Below, in pieces: positions 1-8,108 of a stretch of DNA of 64,000 nucleotides. Position 1 is the first letter of the stretch; each line of letters opens with the position of its first letter. The stretch covers positions 3,348,001 to 3,412,000 of the forward strand of contig NZ_JAUSXI010000001.1 in NCBI RefSeq assembly GCF_030815865.1, given 5' to 3'. Both the position numbers and the translations under genes were made by a program. The DNA comes from Arthrobacter globiformis. GTDB taxonomy: Bacteria > Actinomycetota > Actinomycetes > Actinomycetales > Micrococcaceae. The notes under the pieces were generated by a model that worked only from the letters and a program-made list of their open reading frames with translations, made no database searches and was not told the origin of the DNA.

Positions 1-1553
1 TCCAGCAGGAAGCCGAACTTCGTCTGGGCATCCGCCTTGTCCAAGCCCATGAGCTCAAAGACGCGCTCCTGGACTTGGCGTTCGTGGATACGGATGGATC
101 CGCCGCCGATCTCGTTGCCGTTGCACACGATGTCGTAGGCGTAGGACAGCGCGGCCTCCGGGTCCTGGTCAAAGCTGTCCAGGAATTCTGGCTTCGGCGA
201 GGTGAAGGCGTGGTGCACTGCGGTCCACTTGCCTGTACCGACGGCCACATCGCCCGACGCCACCGCGGCAGCGGCGGGTTCGAACATGGGGGCGTCCACC
301 ACCCAGCAGAAGGCCCAGGCGCTGGGGTCGATCAGGCCAGTGCGGTGACCGATCTCGACGCGGGCAGCACCCAGCAGCGCGCGGGACGGGGTCTTCTCGC
401 CTGCAGCGAAGAAGATGCAGTCGCCCGGCTTGGCGCCCACGGCGTCGGCCAGGTTGGCGCGTTCGGTCTCGGTGAGGTTCTTGGCCACCGGGCCGGCGAG
501 CTCGCCATCCTCCTTGTAGAGGACGTAGGCCAGGCCCTTGGCGCCGCGCTGCTTGGCCCACTCCTGCCAGGCATCGAGTGCACGGCGGGCCTGCGAGGCA
601 CCGCCGGGCATGACGACGGCACCGACGTAAGGCGCCTTGAAGACGCCAAAATTGGTGTCCTTGAAGAACTCGGTCAGCTCGGTCAGCTCCTGGCCGAACC
701 GCAGGTCGGGCTTGTCCGACCCGAAGCGGGCCATGGCATCGGCGTAGGTGATGCGCTGGATCGGCGTCGGGATTTCGACGTCGATCAGGTTCCAGACGGC
801 CTTAACGATGTTTTCGCCGAGGCGGATGATATCGTCCTGCTCGACGAAGCTGGCCTCGATGTCCAGCTGGGTGAACTCCGGCTGGCGGTCGGCACGGAAG
901 TCCTCATCGCGGTAGCAGCGGGCGATCTGGTAGTACTTCTCGAAGCCGCCCACCTGCAGGAGCTGCTTGAACAGCTGCGGGGACTGCGGCAGCGCGTACC
1001 AGGAACCCGGCGCCAGGCGGGCCGGGACCAGGAAGTCACGGGCGCCTTCCGGCGTCGAACGCGTCAGGGTCGGTGTCTCGATTTCGACGAAGCCCTCGTC
1101 GTGCAGCAGGTCGCGGGCCACGCGGTTGGCCTCGGACCGGAGGCGGATGTTGCGGCTGGGGCCGGGGCGGCGCAGGTCCAGATAGCGGTGCTTGAGCCGG
1201 GCTTCCTCTCCCACTTCCACGTGCTCATCGATCTGGAAAGGCAGTGCGTCGGCGGTGTTGAGGATGACCACCTTGTCCGCCATGACCTCCACCTCCCCCG
1301 TGGCCAGGGCAGCGTTCTCGTTGCCTTCCGGGCGCTTGGAGACCGTACCGGTCACCTGGAGCACGTATTCGTTGCGCAGCCCGTGGAAGACCTCTTCCTC
1401 ACGGACCACCACCTGCGCCACGCCCGAGGCATCACGCAGATCGACGAATGCGACACCACCGTGATCACGACGGCGGCCAACCCAGCCTGCCAGGGTTACG
1501 GTTTGTCCAATGTGCTCGGAGCGAAGGGATCCGAGGTCATGTGTGCGCAGCAC
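1..1553 (-). CDS. aspS: Aspartate--tRNA ligase, C-terminus cut by window edge
   Basis: Class II aminoacyl-tRNA synthetase charging tRNA-Asp (possibly also tRNA-Asn) in the cytosol. About 517 codons are present; the family is usually near 600 residues, so the end lies off the left edge. An N-terminal OB-fold anticodon-binding region begins [15 protein letters not shown]; the class II motif 2 region reads [20 protein letters not shown], and a bacterial-type GAD insertion follows. I chose the GTG at 1553 because AAGGA lies 5 bases upstream and the N-terminus matches the family; the ATG six bases upstream is out of frame. The permease gene at 1653 is divergent. Confidence 0.95.
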   Translation of the reverse strand, partial: MLRTHDLGSLRSEHIGQTVTLAGWVGRRRDHGGVAFVDLRDASGVAQVVVREEEVFHGLRNEYVLQVTGTVSKRPEGNENAALATGEVEVMADKVVILNTADALPFQIDEHVEVGEEARLKHRYLDLRRPGPSRNIRLRSEANRVARDLLHDEGFVEIETPTLTRSTPEGARDFLVPARLAPGSWYALPQSPQLFKQLLQVGGFEKYYQIARCYRDEDFRADRQPEFTQLDIEASFVEQDDIIRLGENIVKAVWNLIDVEIPTPIQRITYADAMARFGSDKPDLRFGQELTELTEFFKDTNFGVFKAPYVGAVVMPGGASQARRALDAWQEWAKQRGAKGLAYVLYKEDGELAGPVAKNLTETERANLADAVGAKPGDCIFFAAGEKTPSRALLGAARVEIGHRTGLIDPSAWAFCWVVDAPMFEPAAAAVASGDVAVGTGKWTAVHHAFTSPKPEFLDSFDQDPEAALSYAYDIVCNGNEIGGGSIRIHERQVQERVFELMGLDKADAQTKFGFLL

Positions 1554-1594
1554 AGCATTCCTTTCAGAAGGAAGACAGAATGAAGTTTAAATAC

Positions 1595-1613
1595 GATCGT
1601 TGCGGAAACGATC
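1595..1613. promoter_or_regulatory. Perfect 7-bp inverted repeat between aspS and a permease
   Basis: GATCGTT, five bases, AACGATC. It lies in the 99-bp gap between the divergent aspS and permease starts, next to an AT-rich TTTAAATA stretch that could hold the aspS -10. An operator or a small leader hairpin are both possible; the regulator is unknown. Confidence 0.4.
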
Positions 1614-1652
1614 CCGTCCGAGTTTACCCGTTTGAAAGGTTCCTGCCCCGCC

Positions 1653-2912
1653 ATGACCAAGCACCAACAGCTGCAACGAAGGCTCGGTGTGCCCGACGCA
1701 ACAGCCATCGGGCTCGGATCCATGCTCGGCGCCGGCGTTTTTGTCGTCTTCGCACCGGCGGCCCGCCTGGCCGGAGAGCTGCTGCTCGTGGCCATAGCCC
1801 TGGCCGGTGCCGTGGCGTACTGCAACGCCGTCGCCTCGGCCCAGCTCGCGGCAAGGTATCCGCAAAGCGGCGGCACCTACGTCTACGGCCGCAAGCAGCT
1901 TGGCGAGTGGCCCGGTTTCCTTGCCGGCTGGGGTTTCGTGACGGGCAAGTCGGCCTCCTGCGCGGCCATGGCCCTGACCTTCGGCCAGTACGTTGCGCCC
2001 GGTTACGCCACCGCCGTTGCCGTAGCAGCGGTCGTCGCATTGACCGGCGTGAACCTGCTCGGCATCACCCGGACCGCCTTCCTGACCCGCATCCTGCTCG
2101 CCATCGTCCTGGCCACCCTGGCGTTCGTGGCTGCGGCCAGCATTGTGGGGCCGCATGTTGCCGACGGCGGAAGCACGATTTCTGCACAGACTGGCGGCGG
2201 CTGGGGCATCCTGCCCGCCGCAGGCTTGGTGTTCTTCGCCTTTGCCGGATACGCGCGCATCGCCACGCTCGGCGAGGAGGTCAAGGACCCGGCCCGCGTC
2301 ATTCCGCGCGCTATCCTCGGGGCCCTGGCCGGCGCCCTGGTCATCTACCTGCTGCTGGGGGCGCTGCTCCTGGCGCATCTTCCGGCGCACGTGCTTGCCT
2401 CCTCCACGGCGCCGCTGCTCGACGCCGTGGAACAGTCCCGCCTGGCCGCCGGAGCACCGGCCGTCCAGGCAGGTGCCGCTGCCGCCTCGCTGGGCGCTCT
2501 GCTCGCCCTCATCACCGGTGTGGGACGCACGGCCATGGCGATGGCCCGCGAACGCGACCTCCCCGGCCCGCTGGCCCGGCTGGGCGGGCGCCATCCGGTG
2601 CCGGTAACCGCCGAACTGGCGGTGGCCGCCGTCGTCGTCCTGTTGTTGCTCACCACCGACGTGCTGACGGTGGTCGGCTTTTCCAGCTTCGGCGTCCTGC
2701 TGTACTACGCGGTGACGAATGCCGCCGCGTTCACGCTCCGGGACCGGCCCCGGCATGCGCCCAAGTGGCTCAACGCCGCAGGGCTGGCCGGCTGCCTGGT
2801 CCTGGCGTTCACCCTGCCGGCGGCCTCGGTACTCGGCATGGCGGCCGTCATGGGCGCCGGACTCGCCGGGCGTGCCGTCGTGCTTGCGTTCCGGAGGCGA
2901 CGGTTGCGCTGA
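1653..2912 (+). CDS. APC-superfamily amino acid permease
   Basis: Integral membrane transporter of about 419 residues, expected to import amino acids or amines by cation symport or exchange. The N-terminus carries the APC signature 'GLGSMLGAGVFVVFAP' (TM1 with the unwound substrate-binding GxG), followed by roughly ten to twelve hydrophobic segments. The end is short and basic (FRRRRLR), typical of a cytosolic tail. The ATG at 1653 is preferred over an in-frame TTG at 1632 that lacks a ribosome site, although AAAGG sits a long 13 bases away. It converges on hisS with a 33-bp gap. The substrate cannot be read from the sequence. Confidence 0.8.
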   Translation: MTKHQQLQRRLGVPDATAIGLGSMLGAGVFVVFAPAARLAGELLLVAIALAGAVAYCNAVASAQLAARYPQSGGTYVYGRKQLGEWPGFLAGWGFVTGKSASCAAMALTFGQYVAPGYATAVAVAAVVALTGVNLLGITRTAFLTRILLAIVLATLAFVAAASIVGPHVADGGSTISAQTGGGWGILPAAGLVFFAFAGYARIATLGEEVKDPARVIPRAILGALAGALVIYLLLGALLLAHLPAHVLASSTAPLLDAVEQSRLAAGAPAVQAGAAAASLGALLALITGVGRTAMAMARERDLPGPLARLGGRHPVPVTAELAVAAVVVLLLLTTDVLTVVGFSSFGVLLYYAVTNAAAFTLRDRPRHAPKWLNAAGLAGCLVLAFTLPAASVLGMAAVMGAGLAGRAVVLAFRRRRLR

Positions 2913-2945
2913 TTCGGGAAGGGACGGCGCAGGAAACCGGGGTGG

Positions 2946-4301
2946 TCAGCTCGCCGGCGTGGCTGCGACCTGGACGCGGATGTCCTCGTCCGACGGCGTC
3001 CACGTCGCCGGATCGGCGTCGACCTGCACGCCGGAGCGGATGTCCTTCACCTGGTGCTTGCCGTCCTCGTCCGTGAACCAGACGAAGGGGATGCCCCGCC
3101 GGTCCGCGAACTTGATCTGCTTGCCGAACTTCTCGGCCTTGGCAGCCACCTCCGCGGCGATGCCGCGGCTGCGCAGCTCCGTGGCCACGTCCTGTGCTTC
3201 GCCCCAGCTCTCGTCCGAGGTGAGCGCCACGAACACTGCCGTGGGCACGGAACGCGAAGCCCTGGCCAGGTCCTGGCTGAGGATTCGCGAGACGAGCCGG
3301 GTCACGCCGATGGACAGCCCGACGCCGGGGAACTTCCGGTTGCCCTTGCTGGCCAGCGCGTCATAGCGGCCGCCGGAGCAGATTGATCCGAGCTGCTCGT
3401 GGCCCACCAGGACGGTCTCCACGACAGTTCCGGTGTAGTAGTCCAGTCCGCGGGCGATGCTCAGGTCCGCGACAACCTTGCCCGGAACCCGCTTCACAGC
3501 AGCCTCGATCACCTGTTCGAGTTCGTTCAGGCCCTCCTCCAGGAGGTCGTTGCTGACCCCGAGCGACCGGACCTGCGCCACGAAGGACGTGTCCTCGGTC
3601 TTGATGCCGGCAAGCTTCAGCGCCGCCTGCGCCTGCTCGTCGGTGGCTCCGAGCTCGGATTTAAGCAGCTCAGCCACCTTCTCCGGCCCGATCTTCTCCA
3701 GCTTGTCGATGCTGCGCAGCACGCCGGCAGTATCGGTCAGGCCGATGCCGCGGTAGAAGCCCTCCGCAAGCTTCCTGTTGTTGATGCGCAGCCGGAACTC
3801 CGGAATCGGAAGCGCACCCAGCGCCTCCGCGATGACCAGGGCGATTTCGACGTCGTAGCGGAAGGGCAGCTCGCCGTCGCCCACCACGTCAATGTCAGCC
3901 TGGGTGAACTCGCGGGCGCGGCCTTCCTGCGGGCGCTCCCCGCGCCAGACCTTCTGGATCTGGTAACGGCGGAACGGGAACGCCAGGTAGCCGGCGTTTT
4001 CCACGACGTACCGGGCGAAGGGCACTGTGAGGTCAAAGTGCAGTGCCAGGGCGTGCGGATCGTGCTTGCCCTTCCCGGCTTCCTCGCCCTCGTCGTCCTG
4101 GAGCCGGCTCAGCCCGTACACCTCTTTGTCGATCTCGCCCTTGCGGAGCAGCTGGCCCACGGTTTCCACGGCGCGGGTCTCAATGGAAGAGAAGCCGTGC
4201 AGTTCGAAGGTGCGGCGCAGCGAGTCCAGGACATGCTGCTCCACCAGCCGCTCCTCGGGAAGCCACTCGGGGAATCCGGACAGGGAGGCGGTGCGTGCCA
4301 T
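2946..4301 (-). CDS. hisS: Histidine--tRNA ligase
   Basis: Class II synthetase of 451 residues charging tRNA-His. Visible landmarks are motif 1/2 (FDLTVPFARYV; FRRYQIQKVWRGERPQEGRA), the histidine-specific HisA loop ARGLDYYTGTVVE, the HisB-type SICSGGRYD and a C-terminal anticodon-binding domain. The ATG at 4301 follows GAGGAGAAACTCCACC, a strong ribosome site. It faces the cyclophilin gene across a 262-bp gap that contains an inverted repeat. Confidence 0.95.
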   Translation of the reverse strand: MARTASLSGFPEWLPEERLVEQHVLDSLRRTFELHGFSSIETRAVETVGQLLRKGEIDKEVYGLSRLQDDEGEEAGKGKHDPHALALHFDLTVPFARYVVENAGYLAFPFRRYQIQKVWRGERPQEGRAREFTQADIDVVGDGELPFRYDVEIALVIAEALGALPIPEFRLRINNRKLAEGFYRGIGLTDTAGVLRSIDKLEKIGPEKVAELLKSELGATDEQAQAALKLAGIKTEDTSFVAQVRSLGVSNDLLEEGLNELEQVIEAAVKRVPGKVVADLSIARGLDYYTGTVVETVLVGHEQLGSICSGGRYDALASKGNRKFPGVGLSIGVTRLVSRILSQDLARASRSVPTAVFVALTSDESWGEAQDVATELRSRGIAAEVAAKAEKFGKQIKFADRRGIPFVWFTDEDGKHQVKDIRSGVQVDADPATWTPSDEDIRVQVAATPAS

Positions 4302-4407
4302 GGTGGAGTTTCTCCTCAGGTAAACGAAGGCCGGAGCCGCTGCGCCTTGTTCCGCGTCGACATTTGAACCAAACGGCGGCGGTAGCGGTGGGAGTCCAGC
4401 CTGTTCT

Positions 4408-4439
4408 GCATAAACTTATGTGCGGCAGTCAGTTTATGC
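4408..4439. promoter_or_regulatory. 9-bp inverted repeat between hisS and the cyclophilin gene
   Basis: GCATAAACT at 4408-4416 and AGTTTATGC at 4431-4439 are perfect inverted copies 23 bp apart centre to centre, about two helical turns, in otherwise GC-rich DNA. This geometry suits a dimeric regulator. The site is 107 bp before hisS and 125 bp before the + strand gene, so either could be controlled. No family is recognised. Confidence 0.45.
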
Positions 4440-4563
4440 TTTCGGCGCCTGCATCTCTAATGCGGGAGGCCGGGCGCTGGCGGGCTGCCGCAGCGCAATC
4501 TGCAGCCGGGAATGCCTTCAGGGGCTAGCCCGGTCCGGCAGTGACAATCAATGAGGAGGACCC

Positions 4564-5382
4564 GTGGCGGCCAGTCCACGCGAAACACGCGAAGCCAAGA
4601 GGCGCATCCAGCAGATGGAAGCCAAACGCGAGCTTCGCCGTGACCAGGAGAAGCGCCGCAAGCGGGACAACCTGGTAGCGGGAGGTGCGGGAGCCGCAGC
4701 GGTGCTACTCGCCGTCGTACTTCAACTGACGGTATTTGCCGGAAACCCGACCGAAGAGGAATTCGCCGCCGCCGAGGCGGACCTGGCGGCGCCATCCGCT
4801 TCGGCATCCGCCTCCGCCACTCCGTCAGCGTCCCAGACCAATGCTGCGAACATCCCCAAGCCCGCGACGGCGGCCGGCAAGACGTTCACCGGCGAACTGA
4901 AGCTGAACAGGGGCACACTGGGCGTGCAGCTGGACGGCACCAAGGCCCCACAGGCAGCCGCCGTGTTCAAGTCCCTGGCCGACCAGAACTACTACAAGGG
5001 CGTCAGCTGCCACCGCCTCACCACCGCCGAGAACTTCGGCGTCCTGCAGTGCGGCTCCAAGACCGGCGATGGCCAGGGCGACCCCAACTACACCTGGGGG
5101 CCGCTGGAGAACACGCCGGCAGACAACAAATACCCTGCCGGCACCATTGCCGTGGCCCGCACGGGCAATAACGCCTACGGCAACGGCACGCAGTTCTTCA
5201 TCGTCTACAAGGACACGGTCATTCCGGCCGACTCCGCCGGCGGCTACACCGTCGTGGGCAAGGTGACGTCAGGCTTGGACGCCGTGACCAAGATTGCGGC
5301 GGCAGGTCTTAAGACGGGCGAAAGTGACACGGACGGCGCACCTGCGGAACCAGTCACGATAGACTCATTTTCTCTGAAGTAG
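4564..5382 (+). CDS. Membrane-anchored cyclophilin-type peptidyl-prolyl isomerase
   Basis: Catalyses cis-trans isomerisation of prolyl bonds in exported proteins. The 272 residues contain a highly charged cytosolic N-terminus (about 1-36), one transmembrane helix (about 37-60), a Ser/Ala-rich linker, then a cyclophilin domain with LDGTKAPQAAAVFKSL, SCHRLT and the GNGTQFFIVY core. The active-site Arg of the FHRV motif appears as CHRLT. GTG at 4564 follows GAGGAGGA. The domain probably faces the cell-wall side. Confidence 0.88.
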   Translation: MAASPRETREAKRRIQQMEAKRELRRDQEKRRKRDNLVAGGAGAAAVLLAVVLQLTVFAGNPTEEEFAAAEADLAAPSASASASATPSASQTNAANIPKPATAAGKTFTGELKLNRGTLGVQLDGTKAPQAAAVFKSLADQNYYKGVSCHRLTTAENFGVLQCGSKTGDGQGDPNYTWGPLENTPADNKYPAGTIAVARTGNNAYGNGTQFFIVYKDTVIPADSAGGYTVVGKVTSGLDAVTKIAAAGLKTGESDTDGAPAEPVTIDSFSLK

Positions 5383-5454
5383 GAACCTTGTGGCGCCAGC
5401 GGCCGCAGGCGACTTGTGAATGAGTATCTTCCTCCAAGCGAAAGACTTTTAGCG

Positions 5455-7248
5455 GTGACAGACAGTCAGAAATCCGACGAAACAGCAGCCGAAGTGACCG
5501 AGGTCCAGGCTTCCCCCGAGACCGTGGATGGAGCACGGTCCGTGGAAGCGGCCGAGCCCGTGCAGGCGACGCAGCCCGACGAGGCAGTACAACCGGACGA
5601 AGCAGCACAGCCGGAGGATGCGGCAGTACAGCCGGACGAGGCGGCACAGCCGGACGAGGCGGCACAGCCCGAGGACGCGGCACAGCCCGACGAAGCAGCA
5701 CAACCCGAGGACGCGGCACAGCCCGACGCCACGCAGGAAAGCCCGCAGCCGGAGGCTGTGCAGGAGGACGACGCTCCGGCGGAGGACACTGCCCCGGCCG
5801 AGGCCACTCCCATAGCGGAGGCCGCCGCCAGCCCACAGCCGGACGCCGGGCAGGAAAAGCCGGCAGCCAGCCCCGCACCATCACCGCGTCCGACGCCGGC
5901 GCCCCGGCCTGCGCCGACGCCCGCCGCCTTTGCCGCCCGGCCCAAGGCAGGTCCGGCTGCCACTGCGGCTCCCGTGCAGGCACCGCCCGCCACGTCGCTG
6001 GCCGAAGCCGCCCGCTGGGGCCGGGTGGAGGGCGACGGCCACGTCTTCCTGACCATCGACGGCGAGGAGCATCCGGTCGGTCAGTATCCGGACGTCAGCA
6101 ACGACGAGGCCCTGGCCTACTTCGCGCGGAAGTACGACGACATCGTCGCCCAGGTTGTCCTGCTGGAGCAGCGCGTGGCCTCGAAGGCCCCCACCACTGA
6201 CATGCAGAAGACCGTGACGCACCTGCGGGAGCAGCTCGCCGAACGGAACATGGTGGGCGACATCCGTTCCGCAGAGAGCCGGCTGGACACCCTGTCCACC
6301 CAGATCACGGAGCTGGAGAAGGCGGAAAAGGCGCAGCACGACGCCGTTCGCGCCGCCGAGCTGGCCGCCCGTGAGGCCATCGTGGCCGAGGCCGAGGCCA
6401 TCTCCGGAACCGATCCGGCCCAGGTTCAGTGGAAGACGTCCAGCGCGCGCATGAACGAGCTGTTTGAAAGCTGGAAGACCGCGCAGAAGAGCGGCGTACG
6501 GCTGGGCCGCAGCAACGAGGACGCCCTGTGGAAGCGTTTCCGCGCCGCCCGGACCGTCTTCGACCGGCACCGCCGCGCCTACTTCTCCCAGCTGGACAGC
6601 AACAACTCGGCGGCGAAGTCGGCCAAGGAGAAGCTGATTGCGGACGCCGAGGCACTGTCGACGTCCACCGACTGGGGCTTCGCCGCCGGAGAATACCGCC
6701 GGCTGATGGACGAGTGGAAGGCATCGCCGCGTGCCAGCCGCAAGGATGACGATGCCCTGTGGGCACGGTTCCGTGCCGCGCAGGACGTCTTCTTCAGCTC
6801 GCGCCAGGCTGCCAACGACGAGATCGACCAGGAATACGCCGCGAACCTGGTGGTCAAGGAGGCGCTCCTCGAGGAGGCTTCCGGCATCCTTCCGGTCAAG
6901 GACATCGCCGCCGCCAAGAAGGCATTGCAGTCCATCCACGACCGCTGGGAAGAGGCAGGCAAGGTTCCGCGTGCGGACATGGGCCGAATCGAGGCCGGGC
7001 TGCGCCGGATCGAGGATGCAGTCCGCCAGGCCGAGGACGAGAAGTGGCAGCGCTCCAACCCGGAGACCAAGGCCCGCACCAACAGCGCCTTGAGCCAGCT
7101 CGAATCCGCCATCGCCGGCCTGAAGGATGACCTGGCCGAGGCAGAGAAGAAGGGCGACCAGCGCAAGATCAAGGCCGCCCGGGAAGCCTTGGAAGCCCGC
7201 CAGGCATGGCTGGACCAGATTCAGCGTTCGGCTAGCGAGCTTTCCTAA
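5455..7248 (+). CDS. DUF349 repeat protein with acidic Pro/Ala-rich N-terminus
   Basis: Conserved actinobacterial protein of about 597 residues. The N-terminal ~190 residues are low-complexity, rich in Ala, Pro, Glu and Gln, with tandem QPDEAA/QPEDAA units. The rest is helical and charged, with several DUF349 modules seen as recurring ELFESWKTAQKSG...LWKRFRAARTVFDRH blocks. DUF349 function is poorly known; coiled-coil scaffold or RNA-associated roles have been suggested for relatives. The GTG at 5455 (VTDSQKSDE) is chosen; an in-frame GTG at 5416 would add 13 residues. It is probably independent of the cyclophilin 72 bp upstream. Confidence 0.85.
   Translation: MTDSQKSDETAAEVTEVQASPETVDGARSVEAAEPVQATQPDEAVQPDEAAQPEDAAVQPDEAAQPDEAAQPEDAAQPDEAAQPEDAAQPDATQESPQPEAVQEDDAPAEDTAPAEATPIAEAAASPQPDAGQEKPAASPAPSPRPTPAPRPAPTPAAFAARPKAGPAATAAPVQAPPATSLAEAARWGRVEGDGHVFLTIDGEEHPVGQYPDVSNDEALAYFARKYDDIVAQVVLLEQRVASKAPTTDMQKTVTHLREQLAERNMVGDIRSAESRLDTLSTQITELEKAEKAQHDAVRAAELAAREAIVAEAEAISGTDPAQVQWKTSSARMNELFESWKTAQKSGVRLGRSNEDALWKRFRAARTVFDRHRRAYFSQLDSNNSAAKSAKEKLIADAEALSTSTDWGFAAGEYRRLMDEWKASPRASRKDDDALWARFRAAQDVFFSSRQAANDEIDQEYAANLVVKEALLEEASGILPVKDIAAAKKALQSIHDRWEEAGKVPRADMGRIEAGLRRIEDAVRQAEDEKWQRSNPETKARTNSALSQLESAIAGLKDDLAEAEKKGDQRKIKAAREALEARQAWLDQIQRSASELS
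5572..5727 (+). repeat. In-frame ~18-bp tandem repeats encoding QPDEAA/QPEDAA
   Basis: About nine imperfect units of 18 bp (one carries an extra Val codon) inside the DUF349 gene. Every unit keeps the frame, so copy-number change would lengthen or shorten the acidic linker without breaking the protein. Confidence 0.85.
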
Positions 7249-7306
7249 GCAACAAGCCCTACCAAGCTAGTCCGGTTCTCCCAAACAGCAGTCGTACGGT
7301 CCCGTT

Positions 7307-7326
7307 CCGGTTATCCACATAACCGG
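7307..7326. promoter_or_regulatory. 8-bp hairpin containing a perfect DnaA box
   Basis: CCGGTTAT, CCAC, ATAACCGG forms a perfect stem with a 4-base loop, and TTATCCACA at 7311-7319 equals the consensus DnaA box. It lies 58 bp after the DUF349 stop and 45 bp before the next gene. It may end transcription of the DUF349 gene (no T-run follows) or bind DnaA. Confidence 0.5.
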
Positions 7327-7370
7327 GGCGGGGCCTTACCTGTTAATGCGCCGTCCGGCAGGATGACGGA

Positions 7371-8108
7371 ATGGCACCGTTCTCCCAGCCCCCTGTTTTT
7401 TCGCAGGCACGGGGCGATTCACCGCCTCCGGACTCCCCCGCACAGCTGCTGGAGCTCTATTCGCCGGGGCTGCCCTTCACCTGGCCGGAGCTCCAGTCCA
7501 TGGCGTCCGACGGCGTGCTATCGCAGCTCTATCAGCACGGCTACACCGTTCCCGGGACTACGGCCTCCCCGCAGCTGCGGGCACGTGCCGCTGCCCACGG
7601 GGTGCCGGCGCCGGTGCGGCGGCGTGTGGTGGCGGGGCGGATGACGGCGGCCTGGATTTACGGGTGCGCCCGCGAGCCGGACCGGTTGGCCTTACTGGTG
7701 GACGCCAAACGCCGCATCTCCAGCCTTCGCTCCACCCGCGGCTGCACGCTCCACGAAGTCCGGCTCGGACCGTTCGACGTCGTCAGCCTGGGCGGCCTGA
7801 TGGTGTCGAGTCCGCTCCGGACGGCACTGGACATCGCCTTGCATGTGGAGGCCGAGAGAGCAGTTCCTGCCCTCCGGCTGCTCCTGGCGAAGCCCGAACT
7901 CGATGTCAGGCTCCGGCTCCTGGTCCTGGCGGTCGAGGCGATGCCACGGCTGCCGCACAAGAACGCAGCCCTGGAGAAGCTGTCGCTGTTAGCTTCTCCG
8001 GCGGTTGCCCGTGGTCCGGTAGACGTCGAACACCCCGTCGATCCTCCGCACAGCACTGAGCACGTGGCTGAGGTACTTGGGGTCGCCCATCTCGAAGGCA
8101 AACTTTGA
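7371..8108 (+). CDS. AbiEi-like (type IV antitoxin family) protein, orphan
   Basis: A 245-residue protein resembling AbiEi-family antitoxin proteins common in actinobacteria: an N-terminal winged-helix-like part ([31 protein letters not shown]) and a C-terminal helical part ([17 protein letters not shown]). No AbiEii nucleotidyltransferase toxin is adjacent, so it may be a stand-alone DNA-binding protein. Its last ~40 codons overlap the end of rel on the other strand by 120 bp, so the native C-terminus may have been shorter. The family assignment is from memory of similar proteins. Confidence 0.55.
   Translation: MAPFSQPPVFSQARGDSPPPDSPAQLLELYSPGLPFTWPELQSMASDGVLSQLYQHGYTVPGTTASPQLRARAAAHGVPAPVRRRVVAGRMTAAWIYGCAREPDRLALLVDAKRRISSLRSTRGCTLHEVRLGPFDVVSLGGLMVSSPLRTALDIALHVEAERAVPALRLLLAKPELDVRLRLLVLAVEAMPRLPHKNAALEKLSLLASPAVARGPVDVEHPVDPPHSTEHVAEVLGVAHLEGKL

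Noticed and set aside
75..1583. Long plus-strand frame opposite aspS
   Set aside because: It is the antisense image of a clear aspartyl-tRNA synthetase; composition is unnatural and no family is recognisable.
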